From Anaerolineaceae bacterium (GTDB taxonomy: Bacteria; Chloroflexota; Anaerolineae; Aggregatilineales; Phototrophicaceae), in assembly GCA_026708325.1 (NCBI GenBank), contig JAPOVC010000016.1:62001-126000 (forward strand): DNA of 64,000 bases. Direction: 5' to 3'. This document shows positions 8,795-16,364 of the stretch, piece after piece. The notes below the pieces were generated by a model. That model searched no databases, was not told where the DNA came from, and was given only the letters and a program-made list of their open reading frames with translations. A program made the position numbers and the translations under genes. Each line of letters opens with the position of its first letter. Position 1 is the first letter of the stretch.

Positions 8795-9178
8795 ATGGTG
8801 CGCTGCGGCATCGACCTCATCGACATCTGTCGCGTGGCCGCGGGAATCGAGCGTTTCGGCGAGCGCTTCCTGCAGCGCTTCTTCACGCCCGGTGAACGCG
8901 CGGACTGCGAGGACCGGCCGGGCAGCCTGGCCGCGCGCCTGGCCGCCAAGGAAGCCGTCGCCAAGGCCCTCGGCACGGGCATCGGCGCCGTGCGCTGGCG
9001 CGACATCGAGGTGCGCTGCGCCGGTGAGGACGGTCGGCCCGAACTGCATCTGCACGGCGCGGCCGCGGGCATCGCCAGCGGCTTGGGCCTGACGCAATGG
9101 GACGTCAGCCTGACGCACACCGGCGATCAGGCGGCCGCGGTGGCGGTCGCGCAGCAGGGCGGGCGCGGCCCGGGTTAA
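8795..9178 (+). CDS. acpS: Holo-[acyl-carrier-protein] synthase
   Basis: A 127-residue 4'-phosphopantetheinyl transferase that moves the phosphopantetheine arm from CoA to a serine of acyl carrier protein, needed for fatty-acid synthesis. The ATG at 8795 is chosen over an in-frame GTG at 8777 because AAGGAAG precedes it. Family signatures are GIDLIDICR (Mg-binding Asp7), RFFTPGERADC, and AAKEAVAKALGTG (catalytic Glu53 region), plus the closing VSLTHTGDQAAAVAV. Length is normal for the AcpS class. A MaoC-like hydratase follows 32 bp downstream with its own ribosome site, suggesting a lipid-related pair. Confidence 0.93.
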   Translation: MVRCGIDLIDICRVAAGIERFGERFLQRFFTPGERADCEDRPGSLAARLAAKEAVAKALGTGIGAVRWRDIEVRCAGEDGRPELHLHGAAAGIASGLGLTQWDVSLTHTGDQAAAVAVAQQGGRGPG

Positions 9179-9210
9179 CCTGCCCGCGGCCATCAGTAGC
9201 GGAGGCTGGC

Positions 9211-9699
9211 ATGCGTCATACGGAATCGGGTCCGCTGGGCCTCTATTACGAGGATATCGAGACCGGCGCGGAATTCGTCACCCGCGGGCGCAGCATCACC
9301 GAGGCCGATATCGTCCAGTTCGCCGCGCTCACCGGTGATTTCAACCCCATGCACACGGACGAGCGTTACATGCAGGGCCACCCCATGGGCCAGCGCGTGG
9401 CGCACGGCATGCTCACGCTCAGCTACGCCGTCGGCCAGATCTACCAGCTGGGCTTCATGGAACGCACGGTCATCGCCTTCCGCAGCGTGGAGATGAAGTT
9501 CAGCCTGCCGGTTTTCATCGGCGACACGCTGCACAGTGTGTTGCGCATCACGGAAAAGCGACCTGCGCGGCGCCTCGGCGGTGGCTCCATCACGGCTGAG
9601 GTGCGCATCCTCAATCAGGATGGACGCGCCGTACAGAGCGGCACGATGACGCTCATCATCGCCTCGCGGCCGGCGGAAGCGGCTGACGGGGCCACTTGA
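9211..9699 (+). CDS. MaoC-family dehydratase / enoyl-CoA hydratase
   Basis: A 162-residue hot-dog-fold hydratase that adds or removes water across the enoyl double bond of acyl-CoA or acyl-ACP substrates. The ATG at 9211 follows GGAGG by 5 bp. The hydratase-2 motif is intact: FAALTGDFNPMHTDERY (Asp43 and His48 are the catalytic pair) followed by VAHGMLTLSYAVG. The length matches single-domain MaoC proteins. It lies directly after acpS. The substrate cannot be told from sequence. Confidence 0.9.
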   Translation: MRHTESGPLGLYYEDIETGAEFVTRGRSITEADIVQFAALTGDFNPMHTDERYMQGHPMGQRVAHGMLTLSYAVGQIYQLGFMERTVIAFRSVEMKFSLPVFIGDTLHSVLRITEKRPARRLGGGSITAEVRILNQDGRAVQSGTMTLIIASRPAEAADGAT

Positions 9700-9725
9700 C
9701 ACACGCGCCGGGGCCAGGCTACGCT
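9696..9725 (+). promoter_or_regulatory. Sigma-70-type promoter for the TPR gene pair
   Basis: TTGACA (9696-9701, overlapping the stop codon of the MaoC gene) and TACGCT (9720-9725) are separated by 18 bp. The ATG of the first TPR gene is 33 nt past the -10 box, so this mRNA would have a short leader, unlike the leaderless genes elsewhere in the window. Confidence 0.5.
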
Positions 9726-9757
9726 GAATCCCCCGGGAGCACAACGCAGGCCTGTGT

Positions 9758-11026
9758 ATGCGCATCAAACGCGACTATTCGCGTCCCTTCTTTGGCTCCC
9801 GCCGGCGCCGGCTTCCCGGACGCAACCTGCTCCCCGTCCTGCTGCTGCTGGGCATGGCGCTGGCCTTCTTCTGGCTGCAACGCGACACCCTGCAGTACGC
9901 GGCCCTGGATCTCGTCGGCCTGGCGCCCACGCCCACGCCTTTCGCCAGCGAACTGGCCACCCGCGGCGCGGCGCTGGCGCAGGCCGGCGATCTGGCCGCC
10001 GCCGCCGCGCATTTTCTGCGGGCGGTGGAGCAGCGGCCGGACAACCTCGATTATCTCTATGAGTACGGCAAGCTGCTGATCGAACTCGACCAGGCGCAGC
10101 AGGTGCTTGAGGAGCAGCCGCTCTTCGGCGGGCTGACGCTGGCGGACCGCGCCATCGAACTGGACAGCCGCGACGCGCGCGGCTACGCGCTCAAGGCCCG
10201 CGCGCTGGTGTGGATCGACGAGGCCGCCGACGCCATCCCGGTGGGCACGGCCGGCCTGGAGCAGAACAGCGATTTCGCCCCGCTCAGTGCCGCGCTGGGG
10301 CGCGCCTACACGCGCATCGGCCGCTACCAGCAGGGTCTGGACTTCACCGAACGGGCCGTGCAACTGGACCCGCTGGACGTCGAGGCGCGGCGCAGCTACG
10401 CCATCGCCCTGATCTGGGTCGGCCAACGCTATGAGGCGATCGGTCAGCTGGAGGACGCCGTCGCCCTGCAGCCGCGCTGGAAGGGCCCCTGGTTCGAACT
10501 GGCGGCCCAGTATCTGGCCACCGACCAGGACGAACTGGCCATCGCCACCTACGACCAGATCCTCACCCTGGACCGCGGCGACAAGCGCGCCATGCTGCGC
10601 CTCTGCCAGGCCTGGGCAAAAGTGGGCCGCAACGACCAGGCGCAGGGCTACTGCCAGGACGCGCTCGACATCGACCCGGAATACGCCGAGGCCTGGATCG
10701 AGATCGGCCGGGCCAAATACACGCGGCGCAACTACGAGGGCTCGATCGAGGCCTTCGAGAACTGCGCCAACTTTGGCTCGACGGCCATTGAGTGCTGGTA
10801 TCTGCGCGGCCTGGCGCACTACTATCTCGGCCAGTGCGACGAGGCCTGGACCATCCTCAACGAGGCGCTGCCCATGACCCTGCGACTCGCCGAACCCGGG
10901 CCCATCGTCGCCAACATCCGCGAGGGGTTGCGCCTGACGACCATCGATTGCCCGGCCTACGCCGGCGCGGCGCTGCCCACCGGCATCCCGCCCACCCCCG
11001 TCCCGCCAACCCCCATCGGCGGCTGA
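9758..11026 (+). CDS. Membrane-anchored TPR protein, tandem paralogue 1
   Basis: A 422-residue protein. A basic N-terminus (MRIKRDYSRPFFGSRRRR) precedes one transmembrane helix (LLPVLLLLGMALAFFWL), then a short TPTP spacer and about ten TPR-type helix pairs (for example RIGRYQQGLDFTERAVQLDP, RKNYEGS-like segments, ALDIDPEYAEAWIEIGRAKY). It ends in a Pro-rich tail (PTPVPPTPIGG). By the positive-inside rule the TPR array is external. TPR arrays scaffold protein-protein contacts. The next gene starts 4 bp after the stop and has the same architecture. Confidence 0.85.
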   Translation: MRIKRDYSRPFFGSRRRRLPGRNLLPVLLLLGMALAFFWLQRDTLQYAALDLVGLAPTPTPFASELATRGAALAQAGDLAAAAAHFLRAVEQRPDNLDYLYEYGKLLIELDQAQQVLEEQPLFGGLTLADRAIELDSRDARGYALKARALVWIDEAADAIPVGTAGLEQNSDFAPLSAALGRAYTRIGRYQQGLDFTERAVQLDPLDVEARRSYAIALIWVGQRYEAIGQLEDAVALQPRWKGPWFELAAQYLATDQDELAIATYDQILTLDRGDKRAMLRLCQAWAKVGRNDQAQGYCQDALDIDPEYAEAWIEIGRAKYTRRNYEGSIEAFENCANFGSTAIECWYLRGLAHYYLGQCDEAWTILNEALPMTLRLAEPGPIVANIREGLRLTTIDCPAYAGAALPTGIPPTPVPPTPIGG

Positions 11027-11030
11027 AGCC

Positions 11031-12293
11031 GTGAACCTGCGCATCCCCAAACGTTACCGCCGCGGCCAGCGCCGCAACCTCTTCTCCCTGCGCTGGCTCT
11101 GGCTCTGGCTGCTGACGCCCGTGGCCCTCTACGCCGGTCTCTACATCCTGCAGAACCGCGAGCAGTTTGCGCCCGTCGTCGAAGAGCGCTTCGACCAGTT
11201 CATCGGCGACGCCGAACGCGTGCTCGCCACGGCGCTGGCGCCCACGCCCCTGCCAACCGAGGACCCCGGCGTCCGCCTGCGTCTCGCCGACGCCGCCTGG
11301 CAACGTGGCGCCATCGGCGAAGCCGCCACGCTTTACGGGGAGCTGGTCCCGACGCTGCCCAATGACGTCGAACTGCACCAGCGCCTGGCGCTCGCGCTGG
11401 TCATGGATGGCCGTCTCGCCGAAGCCCTCGACGTCGCCGAAAACGCCGTCACTGCCGATCCCTTCAACGCCGACGCCTGGGCCCTGCGCGCCCTCGTGCT
11501 GGACCGCAACGGGGACTTTACGACGGCCCTCGTCAGCGCCCGCCACGCCCTCGATCTGGCCGGCGAGGCGCAGCCCGCTGCCGCGCGCGCCGGCGCCTAC
11601 CTCGCCGAGGCGCTCTTTGACCTCGGTCATCACGAACGCGCCTTCAGCACGGTCAACAGCGCGCTGCAGGAAGACCCCGACAGCCCCGAGGCCCTGCGCG
11701 TGCGCGCCCACATCAACGAGTACGCCCGCTTCGATTACGAGGCCGCGCTGGCCGATTTGCAGCGGGCGCGTGAGCTGGCGCCGCATTTGCCCTACATCAT
11801 CATCGACCTGGCGCGGCTGCACAATTACCGCTTCGGCGACGTCGACACCTCCATCGCCCTGCTGGCGGACATCATCGACCTCAATCCGCGCAACACCACC
11901 GCGCTGCTGGAGCTGGGCACCATCTACCTGCGCGTGCTCGGCGACTATGGCCGCTCGATTGAGTACCTTTCACGTTGCATCGAAAGCAACGCGCGCCACC
12001 AAAGCTGCCAATACTGGCTGGGGCGCGCGCAGATGAATGGCAAGCAGTACAGCGAGGCGGCCGCGTCCTTCCGCCGCGCCATCGACATCGGCCCCGACGA
12101 CCCCCGCCACTACTGGTGGACGGCCAACGCCGACGCCTCGCAGGGCAACTGCACGGCGGCCGCCCCCTGGTTGCAGCGCGGCTACCGCCTCGCCCAGGAG
12201 CAGGGCGACGAGGTGCTGACCGGCGAATTCGAGTTCCTGATGAGCAACTGCGGTCTGCTGACCCTGCCCGAATCGATCAGCGATCAGGGCTGA
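11031..12293 (+). CDS. Membrane-anchored TPR protein, tandem paralogue 2
   Basis: A 420-residue protein starting at GTG 11031, 4 bp after the previous stop, so the two are almost certainly translated from one mRNA. It repeats the plan of its neighbour: basic N-terminus (RIPKRYRRGQRRN), one membrane helix (LWLLTPVALYAGLYIL), an APTPLPTEDPG spacer, then TPR repeats (ALDVAENAVTADPFNADAWA, AAASFRRAIDIGPDDPRHYW). Cysteines near the C-terminus recall those of paralogue 1. The last 10 bp overlap the convergent manA gene. The partner is unknown; a heteromeric external scaffold is a reasonable guess. Confidence 0.85.
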   Translation: MNLRIPKRYRRGQRRNLFSLRWLWLWLLTPVALYAGLYILQNREQFAPVVEERFDQFIGDAERVLATALAPTPLPTEDPGVRLRLADAAWQRGAIGEAATLYGELVPTLPNDVELHQRLALALVMDGRLAEALDVAENAVTADPFNADAWALRALVLDRNGDFTTALVSARHALDLAGEAQPAAARAGAYLAEALFDLGHHERAFSTVNSALQEDPDSPEALRVRAHINEYARFDYEAALADLQRARELAPHLPYIIIDLARLHNYRFGDVDTSIALLADIIDLNPRNTTALLELGTIYLRVLGDYGRSIEYLSRCIESNARHQSCQYWLGRAQMNGKQYSEAAASFRRAIDIGPDDPRHYWWTANADASQGNCTAAAPWLQRGYRLAQEQGDEVLTGEFEFLMSNCGLLTLPESISDQG

Positions 12294-13243
12294 CGCGCCA
12301 GCAGCACCTGCGCCGCGCCCCGCAGTTCCCAGACGCCGGCGCAGGCCGGCACCAGCGCCGTCTGGCCCGCGCGCAGCGACAGTTCGCCCGGGCCGCAGGC
12401 CAGCGTCGCCTGGCCCGCGATGCAGGTCAGCGCCTGGAAGCGCCGGCCCGCCGTATCGCGTCGCAGGCGGTCGCCGGCCCGTGGGTTGAGTTGCAGCAAT
12501 TCGCAGACGAAATACGCGCAGCGCGCCAGTTCGACGACCTGTTCCTGGCGCCCGCCGTGCTGCTGCAGCGGCGCCGGTTCGTCCACGTTGGTCACCATCA
12601 GGCCGCGTTCAATGTGCAGCGGGCGCGGCTGCCCGTCGAGGCCGCGCCGGCCCCAGTCGTAGAGGCGGTAGGTGCGGTCCGAGGTCTGCTGGATCTCGTA
12701 GACCAGCAGGCCCGGCCCCAGCGCATGCAGCGTCCCGGCCCGCAGCATCAGTGTGTCGCCCGCCTGCACCGGCGTCTCCAGCATTAACTCCGGCAGCGTC
12801 TCCGCGCGGATGGCCGCCGCCAGTTGCTCGCGCGTGCAACCCGGCTGCAGGCCGCGCACCAGGCGCGCCTCCGGCTCCGCCGCGACGACGTACCAGGCCT
12901 CGGTCTTGCCGCGGGGCTCGTTTTCGAGGCGCTGCGCCCAGGCGTCGTCGGGGTGCACCTGCACGGAAAGCCAGGCGGAGGCGTCCAGCAACTTGGCCAG
13001 CAGCGGCCAGCCCTCGCCCAGGTCGACCTCCGGCCCGGCCAGGTCAGCGCCGTACTGCGGCAGCAGGTCGCCCAGTTCGCGCCCGGCCAGCGGCCCTTCG
13101 GCCACGGTCGCGCTGTCGTGCATCACCCAGGCCTCGCCGTATGGCTGCGCGTCCGGCAGGGGGATACCGGCCGCCTCAAGTTTGCGCCCGCCCCAGACCT
13201 TGACCTTCAGCGCCGGCTGCAACAGCAGCGGCCCGCCGTCCAT
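12284..13243 (-). CDS. manA: Mannose-6-phosphate isomerase, type I
   Basis: A 319-residue zinc-dependent isomerase interconverting fructose-6-P and mannose-6-P, which feeds GDP-mannose for glycans. Cupin metal ligands are visible: QVHPDD (His97), KTEAWYV (Glu115) and GTLHALG (His173), followed by YEIQQTSDRTYRLYDWGR, a signature of the short class-I enzymes. The length fits the compact bacterial form rather than the 390-residue enterobacterial form. The C-terminal cupin half is present. It overlaps the end of the TPR gene by 10 bp tail to tail. Confidence 0.92.
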   Translation of the reverse strand: MDGGPLLLQPALKVKVWGGRKLEAAGIPLPDAQPYGEAWVMHDSATVAEGPLAGRELGDLLPQYGADLAGPEVDLGEGWPLLAKLLDASAWLSVQVHPDDAWAQRLENEPRGKTEAWYVVAAEPEARLVRGLQPGCTREQLAAAIRAETLPELMLETPVQAGDTLMLRAGTLHALGPGLLVYEIQQTSDRTYRLYDWGRRGLDGQPRPLHIERGLMVTNVDEPAPLQQHGGRQEQVVELARCAYFVCELLQLNPRAGDRLRRDTAGRRFQALTCIAGQATLACGPGELSLRAGQTALVPACAGVWELRGAAQVLLARQP

Positions 13244-13319
13244 GCGCGCTCCTCACGTCATCGCCGGCGGCAGTATAGCGAGGGCGCCAGCCCGAAGCAT
13301 CCCGCAGGGGTAGCCATTT

Positions 13320-13361
13320 GCAGTAAACACTGCTGCACAGGTGGAGGGTCTGTGATACCCT
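13320..13361 (+). promoter_or_regulatory. hicA promoter with nearby inverted repeat
   Basis: TGATACCCT is an extended -10 (TACCCT at 13356-13361) with the hicA ATG 7 nt later, again predicting a leaderless message. Upstream, GCAGT-AAAC-ACTGC (13320-13333) is a small inverted repeat that could be bound by the HicB DNA-binding domain. No good -35 is visible. Confidence 0.35.
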
Positions 13362-13368
13362 GAAATCC

Positions 13369-13623
13369 ATGCGGGCGAGACACCGACGTACCCTTGAGCG
13401 CCTGTTCAGCCAGCCGACGCCGGCCAACATCCGCTGGCGGGAGGTTGTTGCCCTGATGGATGCGCTGGATATGGAAATGCATCAACGCGCCGGTTCGCGG
13501 GTCACTTTCAAGAAAGGGTCTTTGCGGGTAGTCGTTCACCGACCTCACCCTCGCCCCGAACTCAAACAAAACACTGTACGTGAGATTGCGAGATTTCTTG
13601 AGAAGGCCGGAGTGCAACCATGA
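13369..13623 (+). CDS. hicA: HicA-family toxin (mRNA interferase)
   Basis: An 84-residue HicA-type toxin, a small dsRBD-like RNase. It opens RRTLERLFSQPTPANIRW and carries the family core GSRVTFKKG and HRPHPRPELKQNTVREIARFLEKAG. In canonical HicA the core reads G-S-H, with the His catalytic; here Arg stands there, as I recall for a common HicA subtype with the HRPHP motif, so activity is not excluded. It overlaps hicB by 4 bp (ATGA), the standard toxin-antitoxin coupling. It lies at the left edge of a small island of accessory genes. Confidence 0.85.
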   Translation: MRARHRRTLERLFSQPTPANIRWREVVALMDALDMEMHQRAGSRVTFKKGSLRVVVHRPHPRPELKQNTVREIARFLEKAGVQP

Positions 13624-14003
13624 AAACGACGACTCTGGAACACAAGGGCTATGTCGCCGTGGCGACCTTCGATGACGCCACCGGTGACTATGACGGTTCG
13701 GTCGTCAACAGCGGCGCCTACGGCATCGTGGTCTTTGAAGGCCTGCAGCGAAGGGACCTTCAGCGAGAGTTTGAAATATCCATCGACGAATACCTGAATT
13801 CCTGCGAGGAAGACGGTGTCGAGCCACTGCCACCTGAACCACTCGGCGAGTTCCTCTCTGAGCGGCTGCACCTGCGCCTGGACGAGACCCTGCTGGGCCG
13901 CGTGCAGCAGGCCGCCAGGGACAGCGACCAAAGCCTCGACTGCTGGGTCGCGCAGGCCCTGGAGCGCAGCCTGGCTGCGGAGACGCCCACGCCCGAGGTT
14001 TGA
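13620..14003 (+). CDS. hicB: HicB-family antitoxin
   Basis: A 127-residue antitoxin. The N-terminal half (KGYVAVATFDDATGDYDGSV, AYGIVVFEGLQRRDLQREF) is the degenerate RNase H-like HicB domain that masks the toxin. The C-terminal half (SERLHLRLDETLLGRVQQAA, then DCWVAQALERSL) reads as a ribbon-helix-helix DNA-binding domain for autoregulation. The start codon overlaps the hicA stop. Both domains look intact, so the pair is probably functional. Confidence 0.87.
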   Translation: MKTTTLEHKGYVAVATFDDATGDYDGSVVNSGAYGIVVFEGLQRRDLQREFEISIDEYLNSCEEDGVEPLPPEPLGEFLSERLHLRLDETLLGRVQQAARDSDQSLDCWVAQALERSLAAETPTPEV

Positions 14004-14061
14004 GCCGGTATCTGGCGGTTAGGGAACGCGTCCGCGCGCAAGAATCAAAGGGGTCCGGTGA

Positions 14062-14310
14062 TTTGATGGCGTAACACCGGGACTCAGGGTGTATTTGGGC
14101 GGTCAGTCCATTGGTTGGGTGGAATGCCGGGATGTCAATGCCGAGCTCCACGTTGTTGAGAACAGCAACCAACTCATTCGCTATCTCAGGGCCTGCGACA
14201 ACCTGATCCTCACCAACTACAGTGAGTTTCGCTGGTATCGCGGCAGTTCATCCCGGGTACAACGAATCGAGCGAGGTCGGGTGTTCTTTCCCTTCTATCG
14301 CTATCCCTGA
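14062..14310 (+). pseudogene. Relic of a restriction-modification / DNA methylase gene, internal N-terminal part
   Basis: About 80 codons open after a TGA at 14059, lacking a convincing start or ribosome site. The segment WVECRDVNAELHVVENSNQL followed by IRYLRACDNLILTNYSEFRW matches, from memory, the N-terminal nuclease-like region of large Eco57I/type IIG-like R-M proteins (consensus IEAKD...QL.RY....LILTDY.EFRWY). Those proteins exceed 900 residues, so this is a small leftover. The reading frame ends in FFPFYRYP unrelated to the family. Confidence 0.5.
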
Positions 14311-14384
14311 GCGCCGGATTCCCGAACGCCTTGCCAGCGCGCGCAAATTGTGTCAGGATTCGCTTGTGACGGGTGGGGGATATC

Positions 14385-14633
14385 ATGGCAGCTACCATCG
14401 AAGACCGCGTCAGCAAGCTGGAAGGCGCTTTCGACCATCTGGCAACCAGGGCCGATCTGGCCGAACTCAAGGGCGAGTTCAAGGCCGACATGGCCGAGCT
14501 CAAGGGCGAACTCAGGGCCGACATGGCCGAACTCAAGGCCGACATGATCAAGTGGATGGTCGGTTTGATGCTGGCGTCGGCCGGGTTGGCAGCATCCATC
14601 GCACTGGTCATCCAACGATTCGCATCAGGATAA
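14385..14633 (+). CDS. Small coiled-coil membrane protein
   Basis: An 82-residue protein from the ATG at 14385 (a GTG 12 bp earlier is in frame; GGTGGGGGAT precedes the ATG). It has a heptad-rich helix containing near-repeats of ADMAELKGEL and ends in one transmembrane helix (WMVGLMLASAGLAASIALVI) and a short tail. The design is that of Bdr/DUF1640-like small coiled-coil proteins, which oligomerise at the membrane and often occur beside restriction or phage genes. It sits between the two restriction-modification relics. Confidence 0.7.
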   Translation: MAATIEDRVSKLEGAFDHLATRADLAELKGEFKADMAELKGELRADMAELKADMIKWMVGLMLASAGLAASIALVIQRFASG

Positions 14634-14675
14634 AGGCCGCCCGTTCATGGGCAGCCAGTTGCATCCCCGGGCGGC

Positions 14676-14795
14676 GTGCGCACCCACTCCAGCGACGACA
14701 TCACCCACTACCAGCGCATCGTGCGCTCCCTGGGCGAGACGCGGCGTCTGATGCGCGAGATCGACGAGGCCATCGGCGACTTCCCGCTGCCCTGA
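14676..14795 (+). pseudogene. Relic of a restriction-modification gene, C-terminal end
   Basis: A 39-codon stretch closes at TGA 14793-14795 and reads SSDDITHYQRIVRSLGETRR then LMREIDEAIGDFPLP. The pattern HYQ.IV..L.ET.RLM.EIDE.I is what I recall from the extreme C-terminus of type IIG/Eco57I-like methylase proteins. With the relic at 14062-14310 this looks like the two ends of one gene whose middle has been lost and replaced by the coiled-coil gene. The match is from memory and needs a search. Confidence 0.4.
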
Positions 14796-14951
14796 GCCAG
14801 GCAAACAAACCTGTATAATCCAACAGGCGATCACTGAAGACTTTCATCGCAGGAACAAGACCATGCCCGTCAGGAACCCGTCTCATTCCGGCAGAATAGA
14901 ACGTACAAGCTCCGCAGCCCGTCGCTAAAGTCCCCGGACCAGGTGATTTCG

Positions 14952-15530
14952 ATGTCCTTCTTCAGTTCCAGGCGGGAGCGACGGCTGTGGTCAGCGCTTG
15001 TTATCGTCCTGGTGGCGATTTATGCCACCCTGGGGCACGCCCCCGCGATAGCCGCGATGCTGCGCGAGCGCAACAAGCTCACGGAAGCGATGGTTTTCGC
15101 CTCTCTTGTGACGCTGGTGGCGATCGCCGTGCTGTTTGTCAGAAAGCGGCCGGGTCGCGCCGAGCTGGCGGTATGGGCGGGCATCCTGCTGGTCTACCTG
15201 ATGGCATGGCTCCGAATCGGGGTCGGGACGCCCGAGGAGCGTACGCACCTGTTCGAATACAGCCTGGTGGCTGCGCTGGTCCACGAAGCGCTGCTGGAGC
15301 GTCAGGAAAACGGTCGTCGCGTGCCTGCACCTGCCATCCTCGCCCTGATTGTTTCAATTCTGTTGGGCTGGCTTGATGAGGGCATACAATCACTCTTGCC
15401 CAACCGCGTCCATGACATGATGGATGTGCTCTTCAACACGCTCGCCGCCACCACGATCATTGGCGCCAGATGCGCACTGGAGTTCGTCCGGCGCCGCGTA
15501 CAGGCGCGACGGGGCGGTCCCAGGTATTGA
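14952..15530 (+). CDS. VanZ-like family membrane protein
   Basis: A 192-residue integral membrane protein from the ATG at 14952, with AGGTGA 5 bp ahead (the in-frame GTG at 14945 region belongs to that site). Four to five hydrophobic segments are present (LWSALVIVLVAIYATLG, MVFASLVTLVAIAVLFV, LAVWAGILLVYLMAWL, APAILALIVSILLGWLDEG). The VanZ-type signature is RTHLFEYSLVAALVHEAL and DEGIQSLLPNRVHDMMDVLFN. VanZ was named for teicoplanin resistance, but most family members have no known role. It is a passenger of the accessory island. Confidence 0.8.
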   Translation: MSFFSSRRERRLWSALVIVLVAIYATLGHAPAIAAMLRERNKLTEAMVFASLVTLVAIAVLFVRKRPGRAELAVWAGILLVYLMAWLRIGVGTPEERTHLFEYSLVAALVHEALLERQENGRRVPAPAILALIVSILLGWLDEGIQSLLPNRVHDMMDVLFNTLAATTIIGARCALEFVRRRVQARRGGPRY

Positions 15531-15679
15531 TTGTTGCTGTAACCGGTCAACAGAACGCCATGAGTTTGCCGAAATCCTGCGCTGGCGTCTGCCCGGCGCT
15601 TACCCCAATTGACCAGGCGCCTGGAGTCCAGGGCTTCGCGGACTCACTGGCCTTGTTCGGACCACCGCAAGCACATGGG

Positions 15680-15708
15680 TTGACAAGTGTCAATTGACAC
15701 TTTACACT
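15680..15708 (+). promoter_or_regulatory. higBA promoter with perfect palindromic operator in the spacer
   Basis: TTGACA (15680-15685) and TACACT (15703-15708) are separated by 17 bp. The spacer is almost entirely an 18-bp perfect palindrome, AAGTGTCAATTGACACTT (15685-15702). A repressor dimer bound there would block RNA polymerase directly, as expected for HigA autoregulation. The ATG of higB at 15716 is 7 nt past the -10 box, so the message would be leaderless. Confidence 0.8.
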
Positions 15709-15715
15709 GTCGGTC

Positions 15716-15994
15716 ATGATACGCAGCTATCGTAGCCGCAGGCTCAGAAGACTGTATGAGCGTGGGGAGCGCAGCAGAATCGACCCGCAACTTGTCGATA
15801 AAATCAGGCGTATCCTGACGTTACTGGATGTGGCCAAAACGCCGGAAGATATGCGCCTTCCATCACTTCGACTGCACGCGCTCCGTGGCGACCGGCTCGG
15901 TTACTGGGCAGTGGTTGTGAGGGCCAACTGGCGTATCACCTTCCGCTTCGAACATGAAGATGTCTACGACGTTGATCTTGTCGACTATCACTGA
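15716..15994 (+). CDS. higB: HigB-type toxin (RelE superfamily mRNA interferase)
   Basis: A 92-residue RelE-fold toxin, normally cleaving mRNA on the ribosome. Family marks are LRRLYERGERSRI near the start, LPSLRLHALRGDRLGYWAV in the middle, and the terminal WRITFRFEHEDVYDVDLVDYH, where Arg and the final Tyr-His are characteristic of HigB/Proteic killer toxins. The antitoxin follows 15 bp later. The toxin-first order is typical of higBA. Confidence 0.92.
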   Translation: MIRSYRSRRLRRLYERGERSRIDPQLVDKIRRILTLLDVAKTPEDMRLPSLRLHALRGDRLGYWAVVVRANWRITFRFEHEDVYDVDLVDYH

Positions 15995-16009
15995 AGGGAG
16001 AAACTGGAC

Positions 16010-16303
16010 ATGCCCATGAAAGATCCGGCCCACCCTGGCGATTTGGTGTTGCATGAATGTCTGGAACCTCTGGGTCTGAGCATCACCGAAGGTGCGAAGG
16101 TGCTGGGCGTCAGCCGTCAGGCGCTCTCCAGTCTGGTGAACAGGCGCGCGGGTATCTCTATTGACATGGCCATCCGCCTTGAGAAGGCTTTTGGCTCTAC
16201 TGCCGATTGCTGGCTTCGCATGCAGACCGCCTGGGACATCGCGCGAGCACGCGAGCGCGCCGACCAGATTGTCGTCGAGCGTTACGTAAGCAAATCCGCC
16301 TGA
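16010..16303 (+). CDS. higA: HigA-type antitoxin, XRE-family regulator
   Basis: A 97-residue helix-turn-helix antitoxin. It opens MKDPAHPGDLVLHECLEPLG, the HigA signature HPG.hL.e.l.p.g, followed by the XRE helix-turn-helix ITEGAKVLGVSRQALSSLVN and SIDMAIRLEKAFGSTADCWL. It neutralises HigB and, as a dimer, should bind the palindrome in the promoter spacer upstream. GGGAGA precedes the start region at 15996-16001. Confidence 0.93.
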   Translation: MPMKDPAHPGDLVLHECLEPLGLSITEGAKVLGVSRQALSSLVNRRAGISIDMAIRLEKAFGSTADCWLRMQTAWDIARARERADQIVVERYVSKSA

Positions 16304-16364
16304 CAGCACAGACCTGTCGGATAGTGGTCGGGTTGCACACACTCCCGCCAACCCGACGCCCCCT

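Noticed and set aside
14862-14927. 22-codon reading frame MPVRNPSHSGRIERTSSAAR after CAGGAAC
   Set aside because: Too short, no recognisable feature, and lies in a stretch of decayed sequence between a relic and the VanZ-like gene.
13320-16303. Prophage or integrative element
   Set aside because: No integrase, structural genes, attachment repeats or flanking tRNA are seen; the toxin-antitoxin genes alone do not support it.
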